Notes: a model not told the origin generated them from the letters alone. DNA of 64,000 nt from Hoeflea sp038900095 (GCF_038900095.1 NZ_JBBMQQ010000003.1:124001-188000); one strand, 5' to 3'. Numbered from the stretch's first letter, positions 1-9,002 are shown. A program made the numbers and translations.

Positions 1-1504
1 TTGAATTAATGATAATCTCATTATTCTCGACAAGATCGACGACATGGAGAAAACGCTTCATGAGTTCGTCAAACGGCAAGGCATTCATCGCGTACAGACC
101 GACGAAAGGCGTGGCATCGGTATAGAAGTCGATCAGCGTGGTGTCATCAATATTTCCGGAAGCCACCACGTCACCAGGCATTGTATGCGCCGCGAGCCAC
201 GACATGGTGTCATATCGATCACGTTCGAGGAACCCGGACCACTTTTGCGGCTCGTAAGGCCTGATCAGCTCTGAAACACCGATGAAGCCAATCATCAGGA
301 GAATGCTGACCGGTATCTGCCAAAACCGTACGCGGTGCCTTGTCGACTCTGCAAACTTCTGCTGCAGTCCCCGCCCCGCGATCCCCCAAATCCATACCAC
401 CGCCGAAATACACAGGGCGACACACAGAACGAGCGCAATCATCGTTGCCCCGCGCAGCCAGAGCCGGTCGCCGAGCGTGACGCTGTCGCTTAGAAGGCCT
501 ATCAGCATTGAGCCGAACAGCATCGACTTCAACAGCACTTCTCTTGTGCCCCATTTATATCCAATTCGGCCGATCAGTATCGGTATGAGCAGAACAAAGA
601 AATTCGTATTGATGTTCAAGCCGGCAAAACGGCCATGCCCCAGCTGAGCCCCGAGTTCGGTTTGGTAAAAGCGATAGAAAGCCACTTCCTGCCATGCCAG
701 CCCGACCAACAGCGCCAAGGCAGCAAACAAAAGTGGAAAATGAATACGCCGCTGACTCACGAGTACGAACAAAAACGTCAGGCCTACACCCGCACCGATA
801 TTCGCCCCGACAGCTATGCTTGACGCTGACGTCAATGTGAGCAGTCCGCATGCAAGAAGGTATCGCGCGACGGTCGGCTTCTCCAGCAGAGCCAAGAGGG
901 ACGCAATTGCAAAAAGACCAAAGCTCCAAAACAGCGTCGGGCTCATCAGACGCACCACATTGGCCTCGAAACGCCACAGATGCAGGAAATTGGTGTAAAT
1001 AGTGCCGGAGAACAAGCTCCACGAAAACGCATCCGAAATAAAGATAATGAGCCCGGCGAGGGCCAGCGATGAAGCCATGCCAAACCGGCGGTTCAGAATC
1101 AGCTGAAGCGCGACAAGTGCTGCAAACGCAAGGAGAGCCGTCTGAACCACCATCAATGCACCGAGAGCTGCGGCGTGATTGGGAGTTACAAACTTCATTA
1201 CCTTGTAGATCAGGTGATCGACGATCAGTCCCGCCACAAAGGAGCAGGCCAGTGGATTACCGCTGGCGTCGACTTCATTTTCGTCGGCGGGGCTTCGGCA
1301 AGCGCTGGCACCCCGCTTGATAAGGCTGAAATAAAGATAGTTGTCATTGAGGTCGGTACTGTGACCGGCGATGGGCACGCCGACACGAATCTCATCGGAT
1401 GACAAGCTCCGGCGAAGCATGTTCTGGTGAGCGATCAGGGCAACCATCATAGCGGCAAGGGCATAAACGACGATGGAGCGCCATGTGGAGCCGCTGTTAG
1501 TCAT
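1..1504 (-). CDS. Multi-pass membrane protein, 3' end off the window
   Basis: Seen: an open minus-strand frame runs from ATG at 1504-1502 to the first base of the window without a stop, giving about 501 codons. The N-terminus is a signal-anchor-like hydrophobic segment (residues about 8-25). It is followed by at least eight more hydrophobic segments and a C-terminal soluble part with a few acidic clusters. The start lies 26 nt after the gmd stop, so the two genes are probably cotranscribed. Inference: the layout of many TM helices followed by a soluble region resembles glycosyltransferase-39/PMT-like or polysaccharide membrane proteins, but I recognise no diagnostic motif. The C-terminus is missing, so the family stays open. 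Confidence 0.7.
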   Translation of the reverse strand, partial: MTNSGSTWRSIVVYALAAMMVALIAHQNMLRRSLSSDEIRVGVPIAGHSTDLNDNYLYFSLIKRGASACRSPADENEVDASGNPLACSFVAGLIVDHLIYKVMKFVTPNHAAALGALMVVQTALLAFAALVALQLILNRRFGMASSLALAGLIIFISDAFSWSLFSGTIYTNFLHLWRFEANVVRLMSPTLFWSFGLFAIASLLALLEKPTVARYLLACGLLTLTSASSIAVGANIGAGVGLTFLFVLVSQRRIHFPLLFAALALLVGLAWQEVAFYRFYQTELGAQLGHGRFAGLNINTNFFVLLIPILIGRIGYKWGTREVLLKSMLFGSMLIGLLSDSVTLGDRLWLRGATMIALVLCVALCISAVVWIWGIAGRGLQQKFAESTRHRVRFWQIPVSILLMIGFIGVSELIRPYEPQKWSGFLERDRYDTMSWLAAHTMPGDVVASGNIDDTTLIDFYTDATPFVGLYAMNALPFDELMKRFLHVVDLVENNEIIINS

Positions 1505-1530
1505 AGCCACTGTCCTAGGTTCGACGGAAG

Positions 1531-2604
1531 TTAAAGATGCTCGATTCGCGACTCTAGTTCGCCCAGCTTGAGCCTCCGTCGATCCGAATCGACCATTTGC
1601 CGAACCATGTCTTCGAACGAAGTTTTGGGTTCCCACCCCAATACACGCTTTGCCTTGCTTGCATCACCCAGCAGATAGTCAACTTCCAATGGACGAAAAT
1701 ATTCTGCTGAGACCTCCACCAGTGTGCGTCCGCTTTTCCGGCAGATGCCCTTCTCCTGAGCACCACTGCCAACCCACTCGATTTCTATTCCACAGTGCTC
1801 GAAGGCCAACTGTGTGAATTCGCGCACCGTTCGTGTCTTGCCGGTGGCAAGCACGTAGTCATCGGGCTGGTCCTGCTGCAGCATCAACCACATGCCTTCC
1901 ACATAGTCGCGTGCATGTCCCCAGTCCCGGCTGGCGTCAAGATTGCCGAGATAGAGAACCTCCTGCTTGCCTTCATCAATGGCAGCCACCGCCCGTGTAA
2001 TCTTTCGGGTGACGAATGTTTCACCTCTGATGGGGCTTTCGTGGTTGAACAGAATGCCATTGGAGGCGTGGATGCCGTAAGCTTCTCGGTAATTCGCGGT
2101 AATCCAATAGGCATAGAGCTTTGCAACAGCGTAGGGGCTGCGCGGCTCGAAAGGCGTCGCTTCGTTCTGCGGCCTTTGGGGAGAGTTTCCGTACAATTCC
2201 GAGGTTGATGCCTGATAAAACCGTGTCCGCTCGTTGAGTTTCAGGATCTGAATCGCCTCAAGCAACCTTAGCGTGCCGAGCGCATCGGAGTTGGCGGTAT
2301 ACTCCGGCGTTTCAAAGCTCACATGCACATGGCTTTGCGCCGCAAGATTGTAAATCTCATCCGGCTGAACAGTTTGGACAACACGCAGCAGACTTAACGC
2401 GTCAGTCATATCCGCGAAGTGCAGAAACAACCGGGCGTCCGGGTCGTGACGATCCTTGTAAAGCGGATCAATACGGCCTGTATTGAAGGAAGACGAGCGG
2501 CGTTTGACCCCGTGGACTACATACCCCTTGTCCAACAGAAATTTCGTCAGATATGCGCCGTCCTGTCCCGTAATTCCGGTTATTAAAGCTGTTTTACGGG
2601 ACAT
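1531..2604 (-). CDS. gmd: GDP-mannose 4,6-dehydratase
   Basis: Converts GDP-D-mannose to GDP-4-keto-6-deoxymannose in the cytoplasm, the first step towards GDP-fucose, GDP-rhamnose, GDP-perosamine or related sugars. Seen: 357 residues, the usual length. The N-terminal Rossmann motif TGITGQDGAYL is at residues 9-19, and LAAQSHVHVSFE is at about 88-99. The catalytic set is S133/T134/E136 with Tyr158-x3-Lys162 in PYAVAKLYAYW. ATG is at 2604, preceded by a GAAAGAG-like ribosome site. It is the first gene of a minus-strand pair with the membrane gene at 1-1504 and diverges from the SxtJ gene. No GDP-sugar reductase or aminotransferase lies beside it, so the final sugar cannot be told. Confidence 0.95.
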   Translation of the reverse strand: MSRKTALITGITGQDGAYLTKFLLDKGYVVHGVKRRSSSFNTGRIDPLYKDRHDPDARLFLHFADMTDALSLLRVVQTVQPDEIYNLAAQSHVHVSFETPEYTANSDALGTLRLLEAIQILKLNERTRFYQASTSELYGNSPQRPQNEATPFEPRSPYAVAKLYAYWITANYREAYGIHASNGILFNHESPIRGETFVTRKITRAVAAIDEGKQEVLYLGNLDASRDWGHARDYVEGMWLMLQQDQPDDYVLATGKTRTVREFTQLAFEHCGIEIEWVGSGAQEKGICRKSGRTLVEVSAEYFRPLEVDYLLGDASKAKRVLGWEPKTSFEDMVRQMVDSDRRRLKLGELESRIEHL

Positions 2605-2920
2605 CGGCTACTCTTTCGGCAATTGAGACACGCATTGTTGACGGAGGATTTTGAATACGCCGGGTACATACCGTTTCGACAACACCGAGTCCAATAAATG
2701 TTGCCATGTTCACACAAGGCCAATCAACGCCTCCAATCAGACCGATTTTATCGGCATTGAGTGCTCTCAGCGTTTGGCGACGCACCTATCGAGCGGTTTG
2801 GATAGCTGCGCAAACTCTCACATATACGTATCATGGAGCATACAGGACCAAAGCTTGTCATTGCCGTCAAAACTCCATATGGCTTGCCGAGATCACATCT
2901 TTACACTTGGATGGAAAAAC
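2605..2920. promoter_or_regulatory. Divergent intergenic region between gmd and the SxtJ gene
   Basis: This 316-base stretch separates divergently transcribed genes, so promoters for both must lie here. I see no convincing ORF. A palindromic ATACGTAT lies near 2824-2831. On the + strand TTGTCA (about 2855-2860), spaced 16-17 nt from an ATATGG/TATGGC-like hexamer, is a weak promoter candidate for the SxtJ-DUF5989-carbamoyltransferase unit. Nothing else stands out. Confidence 0.3.
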
Positions 2921-3391
2921 ATGGCGCCCCCAAAGGGAACCGGCAAGAAGCCAAAGGCTGACAAGTATTTCGGGTCACACGAAATCCAGCCTCGTAAGGA
3001 GACCATCAAGGGCTCTTCGAACCGTAATTTCGGAACGGTGTTTGCGATTTTCTTTGCGCTGATTGGCGCCTATGTCCTCTACAAATCGGGTGACAGCTGG
3101 AAATACTGGCTTGCCGCGGCTGCGGCGATGGCCGGCATAACGGTCGTTGCCCCGAACCTGCTTGCATGGCCCAACCGGATGTGGAGCAAGGTCGGGCTGT
3201 TGATGTCAAAAGTCATCAGCCCGCTGACAATGGGCGTATTGTTCTATCTTGTCATCACCCCCATCGGTGTGGTGATGCGGCTCGCAGGCAAGGACCTGCT
3301 GAGCCTGAAATGGGACCCGGAAGCGGAGAGCTACTGGATCAAGCGAGATCCTCCCGGTCCTTCGGCTGAATCCCTGCGCAATCAATTTTAA
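2921..3391 (+). CDS. SxtJ-family small membrane protein
   Basis: Seen: 156 residues from ATG 2921. The N-terminus is basic and lysine-rich (MAPPKGTGKKPKADK). Then come three hydrophobic segments at roughly 36-53, 57-75 and 88-110, including the LITPIGVVMRL-like stretch typical of SxtJ proteins, and a short charged tail that mentions a WDPEAESYW motif. The frame is open further upstream to 2651, but that extension has no protein-like character, and 2921 gives the family-like length. Family knowledge: SxtJ proteins sit beside carbamoyltransferases in polysaccharide and toxin clusters; their role is unknown. It is followed 17 nt later by a DUF5989 gene and then the carbamoyltransferase, so this is one operon. 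Confidence 0.8.
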   Translation: MAPPKGTGKKPKADKYFGSHEIQPRKETIKGSSNRNFGTVFAIFFALIGAYVLYKSGDSWKYWLAAAAAMAGITVVAPNLLAWPNRMWSKVGLLMSKVISPLTMGVLFYLVITPIGVVMRLAGKDLLSLKWDPEAESYWIKRDPPGPSAESLRNQF

Positions 3392-3408
3392 TCAACAGGT
3401 GTAGAATC

Positions 3409-3561
3409 ATGCTTTCGTTTCTCCGCGAGTTCTGGGCGTTCTTGAGACATCGCAAGAAGTATTGGCTGCTGCCGATCCTGATTGCCATGGCCGTGTTCGG
3501 CGGCCTTATCGTGCTGACCCAGGGCAGCGCCATCGCGCCTTTCATTTACACCCTGTTCTAG
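3409..3561 (+). CDS. DUF5989-family 50-residue membrane protein
   Basis: A short gene that is easily missed. Seen: ATG 3409 to TAG 3561 encodes 50 residues. The N-terminal MLSFLREFWAFLRHRKKYW is amphipathic and basic, one TM helix follows at about 19-37 (WLLPILIAMAVFGGLIVL), and the end is a short AIAPFIYTLF tail. An AGGTG ribosome site lies 8 nt upstream. It sits 17 nt after the SxtJ stop and 96 nt before the carbamoyltransferase start. Family knowledge: DUF5989 proteins of about 50 residues commonly lie between SxtJ and carbamoyltransferase genes. Its function is unknown; a structural or assembly role with SxtJ at the membrane is inference. Confidence 0.85.
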   Translation: MLSFLREFWAFLRHRKKYWLLPILIAMAVFGGLIVLTQGSAIAPFIYTLF

Positions 3562-3657
3562 CAACAGGCGTTTTCCGGGCATGGCTGCACGCGCGTGGCC
3601 ATGCCTTAAACAGACATCAGGGTTCTGACTTCCGGGTCGGAAGTGGGCGAAGGTGAC

Positions 3658-5499
3658 ATGCGGGTACTAGGTCTTTCAGCATTTTATCACGACAGCGCCG
3701 CGGCGCTGGTTGAAGACGGCCGCATTGTGGCCGCCGCTCAAGAGGAGCGTTTCAGCCGCAAGAAATTCGATTCGAGCTTTCCCAAGGCATCCATCGAATA
3801 TTGCCTGGCCACGGCAGGCTGCAAATTGAGCGATGTCGACATCATCACATTCTACGACAAGCCTTTCCTCAAGTTCGAACGGCTGATCGAAACCTACCTC
3901 GCCTTCAGCCCGAATGGCTTCCGGTCGTTCATCATGGCCATACCGCTGTGGCTGCGCGAGAAGCTGTTCCTGAAATCGCTGCTGGCCGACCATCTCACGG
4001 AAATGGAAAAGGGCGTGGACTGGGAGAGCCGCCTGCAGTTCAGCGAGCATCATCTCAGCCATGCCGCCTCGGCCTTTTTCCCCTCGCCGTTCGAGCGGGC
4101 AGCCGTGCTGACGATGGACGGCGTGGGCGAATGGGCGACCACATCCACAGCCATCGGCGACGGCGCCAGCCTGAACATCACCAAGGAAATCCACTTCCCG
4201 CACAGCCTTGGCCTGCTCTATTCGGCATTCACCTACTACACCGGCTTCAAGGTGAATTCCGGCGAATACAAGCTGATGGGCCTGGCGCCCTACGGCGTGC
4301 CGCGTTACGCGGATATCATCAAGCAGCATCTGATCGACATCAAGGAAGATGGCTCTTTCCGGCTCAACCTTGAATATTTCAATTACTGCACCGGCCTGAC
4401 CATGACCAATGCCCGCTTCGACGAGCTGTTTGGCGGTCCGCCGCGTCGTCCCGAGGCGCAGCTCGACCAGCGCCACATGGATCTGGCTGCGTCGATTCAG
4501 GACGTTACAGAAGAAGTCGTTCTCAAGCTGGCACGGGGTATCGCGCGGGAAACCGGCGAAAAGAACCTTTGCCTTGCCGGCGGTGTTGCACTGAACTGCG
4601 TGGCGAACGGCAAGCTGCTCAGAGACGGCTGTTTCGAGAACATCTGGGTGCAGCCCGCCGCGGGCGACGCAGGCGGCGCACTGGGTGCAGCCCTTGCATC
4701 TTACCATATCGAGGCGAAGCAGCCGCGCGCTGTGCTCGGTTCCTCTGCGCTGGACGGAATGGCCGGCTCCTACCTGGGCCCGGACTACGACCAGGATGAA
4801 ATCGAACAAAGGCTGACACAGGCCGGCGCCAGGTTTACCCGCCTGAGCCAGGAAGACATGCTGCAGACCACAGCCCAGGCCCTGGCCGATGGCAAAGCGG
4901 TTGGCTGGTTCCAGGGCCGTATGGAATATGGCCCCCGCTCGCTCGGAGCGCGTTCTATCCTGGGTGATCCGCGCAATCCCGCCATGCAGAAGAACCTCAA
5001 CCTCAAGGTGAAATACCGCGAGAGCTTCAGGCCATTTGCACCGGCGGTCTTGAAAGAGCACGTGTCCGACTGGTTCGATCTGGACGCCGACAGCCCCTAC
5101 ATGCTGCTGGTGGCGCCGATTGCCGAAAAGCAGCGCAAACCCATGTCCGAGCAGGAAGAAGCGCTTTTCGGCATCGACAAGCTCAACGTGTCGCGCTCTT
5201 CAATACCGGCCGTGACCCACGTGGACTATTCGGCGCGCGTGCAGACGGTGCATGAACAAACCAATCCGCTGTTTCATGCGCTGATCTCGCGCTTCCACGC
5301 CAACACCGGTTGCCCGGTCGTGGTCAACACCTCGTTCAATATCCGCAGCGAGCCGATCGTGTGCTCGCCGGAGGATGCGTTCCGTTGCTTCATGGGCACC
5401 GACATCGAGCTGTTGGTATGCGGCAACGCGGTTCTGCACAAGCAGGACCAGACAGCCGCCAAACAGGTAGACTACCGCGGCGATTTCGAGCTGGATTGA
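3658..5499 (+). CDS. NodU/CmcH-family carbamoyltransferase
   Basis: Transfers a carbamoyl group from carbamoyl phosphate, through carbamoyl-AMP, to a hydroxyl; the acceptor here is presumably a sugar of the exported glycan. Seen: 613 residues. The N-terminal Kae1-like domain starts MRVLGLSAFYHDSAAAL and carries the metal-binding HxxxH of EHHLSHAASAF (His131/His135), MDGVGEW and GGVALNCVANGKL. The C-terminal YrdC-like domain has YGPRSLGARSILGDPRN and NTSFNIRSEPIVCSP. ATG 3658 is chosen over the in-frame GTG at 3643 because GAAGG lies about 5 nt before it and the family starts with this motif. It is third in the + strand operon. All key motifs are intact. The acceptor sugar cannot be told from sequence. 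Confidence 0.92.
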   Translation: MRVLGLSAFYHDSAAALVEDGRIVAAAQEERFSRKKFDSSFPKASIEYCLATAGCKLSDVDIITFYDKPFLKFERLIETYLAFSPNGFRSFIMAIPLWLREKLFLKSLLADHLTEMEKGVDWESRLQFSEHHLSHAASAFFPSPFERAAVLTMDGVGEWATTSTAIGDGASLNITKEIHFPHSLGLLYSAFTYYTGFKVNSGEYKLMGLAPYGVPRYADIIKQHLIDIKEDGSFRLNLEYFNYCTGLTMTNARFDELFGGPPRRPEAQLDQRHMDLAASIQDVTEEVVLKLARGIARETGEKNLCLAGGVALNCVANGKLLRDGCFENIWVQPAAGDAGGALGAALASYHIEAKQPRAVLGSSALDGMAGSYLGPDYDQDEIEQRLTQAGARFTRLSQEDMLQTTAQALADGKAVGWFQGRMEYGPRSLGARSILGDPRNPAMQKNLNLKVKYRESFRPFAPAVLKEHVSDWFDLDADSPYMLLVAPIAEKQRKPMSEQEEALFGIDKLNVSRSSIPAVTHVDYSARVQTVHEQTNPLFHALISRFHANTGCPVVVNTSFNIRSEPIVCSPEDAFRCFMGTDIELLVCGNAVLHKQDQTAAKQVDYRGDFELD

Positions 5500-5519
5500 C
5501 CGGGGACAGATCCCGCAGC

Positions 5520-5660
5520 TCAATCCGCTTGTGCACGCCTGATTGCATCGGCAATGGGAGCGGACAGAGGTTCCGCGCCCAGATAGGACAGGTGGTCGGT
5601 GTCCGTGTACAACCACTTCCCGTTGTCGAAGACCACGGAAACCCCAACTCGACTCGCACT
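5520..5660 (-). pseudogene. C-terminal remnant of an acyltransferase-3/SGNH (OafA-like) protein
   Basis: Seen: after an in-frame TGA at 5663-5661, a minus-strand frame of about 46 codons ends at TGA 5522-5520. It encodes VVFDNGKWLYTDTDHLSYLG followed by AEPLSAPIADAI. Family knowledge: the C-terminal SGNH domain of OafA/YrhL-type acyltransferases ends with a closely similar LYxDxDHLSxxGA block that carries the catalytic Asp and His. No start codon or upstream acyltransferase sequence is present in any frame before the neighbouring gene. Inference: this is the stump of a sugar O-acyltransferase lost by deletion between the convergent carbamoyltransferase and SGNH genes. Confidence 0.5.
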
Positions 5661-5692
5661 TCAGGTTGTAGAGGGACCGAAGCCTCGCGACC

Positions 5693-6982
5693 TCATTCGA
5701 CCCCGTTGGCAGGCTCATGATCGGCCAATATCTTGTCAGCTTCCGCTGCCATCCGTTCGCCGATCAGGCGATAGCCTTTTGGCGTGTAGTGACCATAGGT
5801 CCGCCAATTGTAAAGCGACAGCGGGTCCGGGTGCTTGTCGAAGATTTCACCTTGTATATCGACCACATCGATCCCCATTTCCCTGACCATCTTCAACACG
5901 TCCTGGCGCAGCAGGAAGTTGTCATCGATCTTGATGCCGTAAGTGTCGTAACCGCCGTGATAGGCATACCAATCGGGGATGTAGACGAAGACGAACTTGC
6001 CGCCCCAGCTTTCGGTTTCGGCCTTGGCACGCTGCAGTGCCGTCTTGAGCAGCCCGAGTTTTTGCTCTTCCCGTCCCTCGGTCACTTCTTCCCGTCCGCC
6101 CATATTGCGCAGGCGTTCCCTAACCCGCTTGAGGCGCAGCCCCTCGTCGATCAGGCGGGCTGTGATAATTTTCCGACGTTTTTGCCGAGTTTCGTTAAGC
6201 TGAGCGATCCGGCTCTCGAACTCGTTTGCCAGATAGTCACGCAAAAAAACATCGATTTCGTCCTGGCGTGCTGCGAGATCTTGCGTGAATTCGGGATCAT
6301 CAAGATAGCTTTTCAGAATGTCGGACTGCACTTCAGCCACGCTGTCGCGAATATCGACGGCATAAAAAACCCAGAATACGATCTTGGGCTCGACCGGTTT
6401 TGCAAATTCACGTTGCACGGCGAGATAGGTGACCGGGCCAACGCCGCCAATTCCCAGATTGACAGCCTTGATGCCTTCGCTGCGCATAACGGAGGTAATA
6501 TCGTCACCAGGTTCGACACAGGCTCCATTGACGAAGGAATCACCGACCACGGCGGCGTCCAGCGCACCCTTCTTGTAAAGGCCAAGCGGGTTGTTGAATC
6601 CGTGCTCATCGGTTGGATAGGTCGACCAGAAGCCCATCTCCTGACAGAACACGGACCAGCTGCGGGAAACCCCGCCAAATGGCAGTACACGGCCACCCTT
6701 GTGTTCAAGGCCATTCACATCCCAATACAGGCTCGGCGCGAAGGTTGGATACGTCTCCTTGCCGTCAGCAATCATGTCGCGAATGAATTCTTCCTTGGTG
6801 CGATCATCCCAGTCAGCGCCGGCTGCGCGGGCGGCGCGCTCAACCCTGCTGATCGTGCCCAGTTCGATTTCCCACACCTCATAAGCAAAGTAGGCCTCGG
6901 CAAGATAGACACCAACAACCAATGCAAGAGCAGACGGGATAACCACCAAAAGTGTTCTGAAAAAATTCCTGAGAAGGCGCAA
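5693..6982 (-). CDS. Membrane-anchored SGNH/GDSL hydrolase-like protein
   Basis: Seen: 429 residues with an N-terminal signal anchor (about 8-32) and then a soluble domain. The domain has a GDSF nucleophile block (147-150, Ser149), a GIGGVGP block (177-183), a coiled, charged insertion at about 240-310 (including KRRK and a VRERLR stretch) and a C-terminal GHYTPKGYRLIGE block near 405-417 that holds the His. TTG 6982 is used because in-frame stops lie just upstream. Family knowledge: such proteins occur next to SxtJ-DUF5989-carbamoyltransferase sets and may remove or add O-acyl groups on glycans in the periplasm. It is convergent with the carbamoyltransferase. The substrate is unknown, and an acyltransferase role like AlgX/AlgJ is the main alternative. 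Confidence 0.78.
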   Translation of the reverse strand: MRLLRNFFRTLLVVIPSALALVVGVYLAEAYFAYEVWEIELGTISRVERAARAAGADWDDRTKEEFIRDMIADGKETYPTFAPSLYWDVNGLEHKGGRVLPFGGVSRSWSVFCQEMGFWSTYPTDEHGFNNPLGLYKKGALDAAVVGDSFVNGACVEPGDDITSVMRSEGIKAVNLGIGGVGPVTYLAVQREFAKPVEPKIVFWVFYAVDIRDSVAEVQSDILKSYLDDPEFTQDLAARQDEIDVFLRDYLANEFESRIAQLNETRQKRRKIITARLIDEGLRLKRVRERLRNMGGREEVTEGREEQKLGLLKTALQRAKAETESWGGKFVFVYIPDWYAYHGGYDTYGIKIDDNFLLRQDVLKMVREMGIDVVDIQGEIFDKHPDPLSLYNWRTYGHYTPKGYRLIGERMAAEADKILADHEPANGVE

Positions 6983-7076
6983 TAAATCATTCCACTATCA
7001 AAGATCGGCTATCCGAGTTGCATAGCCACTAAGGGGTATATTTACAAGTTTGATGTCCCTGAGCCGGCATGGGCTC

Positions 7077-7994
7077 TCAACTCGACGCGTACTGTTCCAG
7101 GGCCCCGGCGATCAGGCCGACTTCCTTGTAGCAGCGATGGGTCATCTCGCGGTCGCCGCGGGCAAAGGCTTCATGGCCCTGCCTGCACAATTCGATGATG
7201 TCGGCGTTCATGTCGCGAATGATCCCGGGGGAATTCCAGAAGGCGTGGGCCACCGGTGGTCGCTTGAGCTTGGCGCTCGCCGCGGCGACCTCGGGATCGT
7301 TCTCGATCAGGGAAAGCACGTCGTCGATGCGAATCACCCCGCCGGGCCGGTACAGCCTGGCATAGACAAGCTTGAGGAACTCGTAGTCCTCGGGGAAATC
7401 CAGCGACCAGTGATGCTGCGACAGGTCCGGCTCGTGGGTGTAATTGTCGATGCGGCAGGAGCCCGGATGCAGGCTGAGATAGCTGAAGGCATGGATACGC
7501 TGCGAGGGCGCCAGCGCGTTCGCGTGCGCCAGCAGCACGGCGTCCCTGGTGATCACGTTGACATCCAGCCCTTCGGGGAATGTCGGCGGATCATAATTGT
7601 TGAGATAATCGCAGCCGCTTTCAAAGAACCGGTTGATGGCGTCGCCTATCAGGATAGGGTCCAGCAACGGGCAATCGCCGCCGACATAGACAATGATGTC
7701 AGCCTGGCATTCCTCGATGGCCTGGACGATGCGGTCGAGCACGAATTCGGGGTGGCCGCGGACCACCGGAACGCCTGCCCTGGCGCCAAGCCCGGCCAGC
7801 GGGTCGTCCTTGTCCAGGTTGGTGGTGACCAGCGCCACTTCATCGACACCAGGGATCTGACGGGCGATATCGATCGTGTGCTCGACAACCGGCTTGCCGG
7901 CAAGATCGAACAGCGACTTGCCCGGAACCCGGGTCGAGCCCATGCGGGCGATGACCATTGCCACAATCTTCAGGCCTTCGCGCTGTCGTGCCAT
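7077..7994 (-). CDS. SpsF/NeuA-like cytidylyltransferase-family protein
   Basis: Probably activates an acidic sugar with CTP. Seen: 305 residues. The nucleotide-binding start is VAMVIARMGSTRVPGKSLFDLAG, of which IARMGSTRVPGK is the signature loop. It is followed by YVGGDCPLLDP with the metal-binding Asp and PPTFPEGLDVNV, as in the acylneuraminate cytidylyltransferase/SpsF group. A C-terminal extension of about 60 residues goes beyond the nucleotidyltransferase domain. ATG 7994 is preferred to GTG 8000 because GGGAGG lies 6-7 nt before it. It is last in a minus-strand run after pseB, an aldo/keto reductase and a Gfo/Idh/MocA gene. A second family member lies at 26693-27454, so the two may act on different sugars. 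Confidence 0.85.
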   Translation of the reverse strand: MARQREGLKIVAMVIARMGSTRVPGKSLFDLAGKPVVEHTIDIARQIPGVDEVALVTTNLDKDDPLAGLGARAGVPVVRGHPEFVLDRIVQAIEECQADIIVYVGGDCPLLDPILIGDAINRFFESGCDYLNNYDPPTFPEGLDVNVITRDAVLLAHANALAPSQRIHAFSYLSLHPGSCRIDNYTHEPDLSQHHWSLDFPEDYEFLKLVYARLYRPGGVIRIDDVLSLIENDPEVAAASAKLKRPPVAHAFWNSPGIIRDMNADIIELCRQGHEAFARGDREMTHRCYKEVGLIAGALEQYASS

Positions 7995-8024
7995 GACCAC
8001 CCTCCCTTTGGAATGCTGACAGGT

Positions 8025-8999
8025 TCAAATACTCCGGACCCAATTGTCCAGTTCCTGGCTTGCCAGGCTTTCGCAGATCGCCTGGGTGGCGACCGCATCG
8101 TCTATTGTTGCAGGCAACGGTGCACCGGTGTCGAGGAAATCGCCGATGGCAGCATAAACATCACCCAGCGCGGTCGACAAAGCAGTCGGTCCCGATCCAA
8201 CGGGCAATTGTTCGAAATAGCCCGGGAAAACCGGGTCCGGGCGGACCTCGAAGCGTTCCAGCTGCATGCCGGACTGGGAATAGCGGTAGCGGCCTTTTTC
8301 AAACAGCAGGTCGATCTCGAAGATCGAGAAGAGCCGCTCGTCGCCGGTGAGCAATTCAATGTCGACGTTGCTGAACCGCACCGTGCCTGAAACGCTGGGG
8401 TCCACCTCGGTGAAATCGAAGGTCTTGCGCCGGCCGATGGTGGCCTGCACCTCGCCAAACAGGAACCGCAGCAGGTCGATGGCGTGCGATCCGTTGTGCC
8501 GGATCCCCTTGGAATACCAAACCGCACCCGACAGCGGCTGGCCGAGTGCTCCGGCATCGATATCGGTGCGCAACCGGCGCACGCTTTGCTCGAAACGGCG
8601 CTGGTAATTGACCATCAGGGTCCTACCGGCAGCCTTGTAACGCGCGGCGATCTCGCGGGCCTGATCAATATCCTGCGTCAACGGCTTTTCGCACAGCACC
8701 AGCCCGACATCGTGGCCGGCGAGCTGCTCGAGATAGGTCGCGTGGTGAGGATCGGGGACGGCTATGACCGCGACATCGAACGGGCGCTGAAGTACCTCTT
8801 CCAGAGTTTCCGCTACCGGCACGCCCCACAACGAACCCATCTGACGGGCGCGGTCAGTATCGAGATCATACAGCGCCTCGCAGACAAAGCGGGGGTCGCT
8901 CCGAAGGGCATGCAGATGGGTGAGGATTTGCGGAGAGCCAGGACTGTCATATCCACCGGCGATATTGCCGGCACCAATAACAACGGCGGAATAGGTCAT
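8025..8999 (-). CDS. Gfo/Idh/MocA-family oxidoreductase
   Basis: An NAD(P)-dependent sugar oxidoreductase of the cytoplasm; the sugar substrate is not known. Seen: 324 residues. The Rossmann start is VVIGAGNIAGGYDSPG, an atypical version with an SPG insertion after the glycine loop. The CEKPLTQD motif carries the conserved EKP lysine, and SHAIDLLRFLFG carries the conserved C-domain Asp/His region. ATG 8999 is 3 nt after the aldo/keto reductase stop, and the cytidylyltransferase follows 30 nt later. The order pseB, aldo/keto reductase, Gfo, cytidylyltransferase suggests that the enzymes act in sequence on one nucleotide-linked or acidic sugar. This is one of five members of the family in the locus. 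Confidence 0.9.
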   Translation of the reverse strand: MTYSAVVIGAGNIAGGYDSPGSPQILTHLHALRSDPRFVCEALYDLDTDRARQMGSLWGVPVAETLEEVLQRPFDVAVIAVPDPHHATYLEQLAGHDVGLVLCEKPLTQDIDQAREIAARYKAAGRTLMVNYQRRFEQSVRRLRTDIDAGALGQPLSGAVWYSKGIRHNGSHAIDLLRFLFGEVQATIGRRKTFDFTEVDPSVSGTVRFSNVDIELLTGDERLFSIFEIDLLFEKGRYRYSQSGMQLERFEVRPDPVFPGYFEQLPVGSGPTALSTALGDVYAAIGDFLDTGAPLPATIDDAVATQAICESLASQELDNWVRSI

Positions 9000-9002
9000 T
9001 CT

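Noticed and set aside
3676..5061. Long minus-strand frame of 461 codons opposite the carbamoyltransferase
   Set aside because: The + strand gene has every family motif in place; the antisense frame has no recognisable domain and arises from the codon bias of a GC-rich gene.
5717..6985. + strand frame of 422 codons opposite the SGNH gene
   Set aside because: The minus-strand protein has a signal anchor and GDSF/GYRL motifs; the opposite frame is an antisense artefact.
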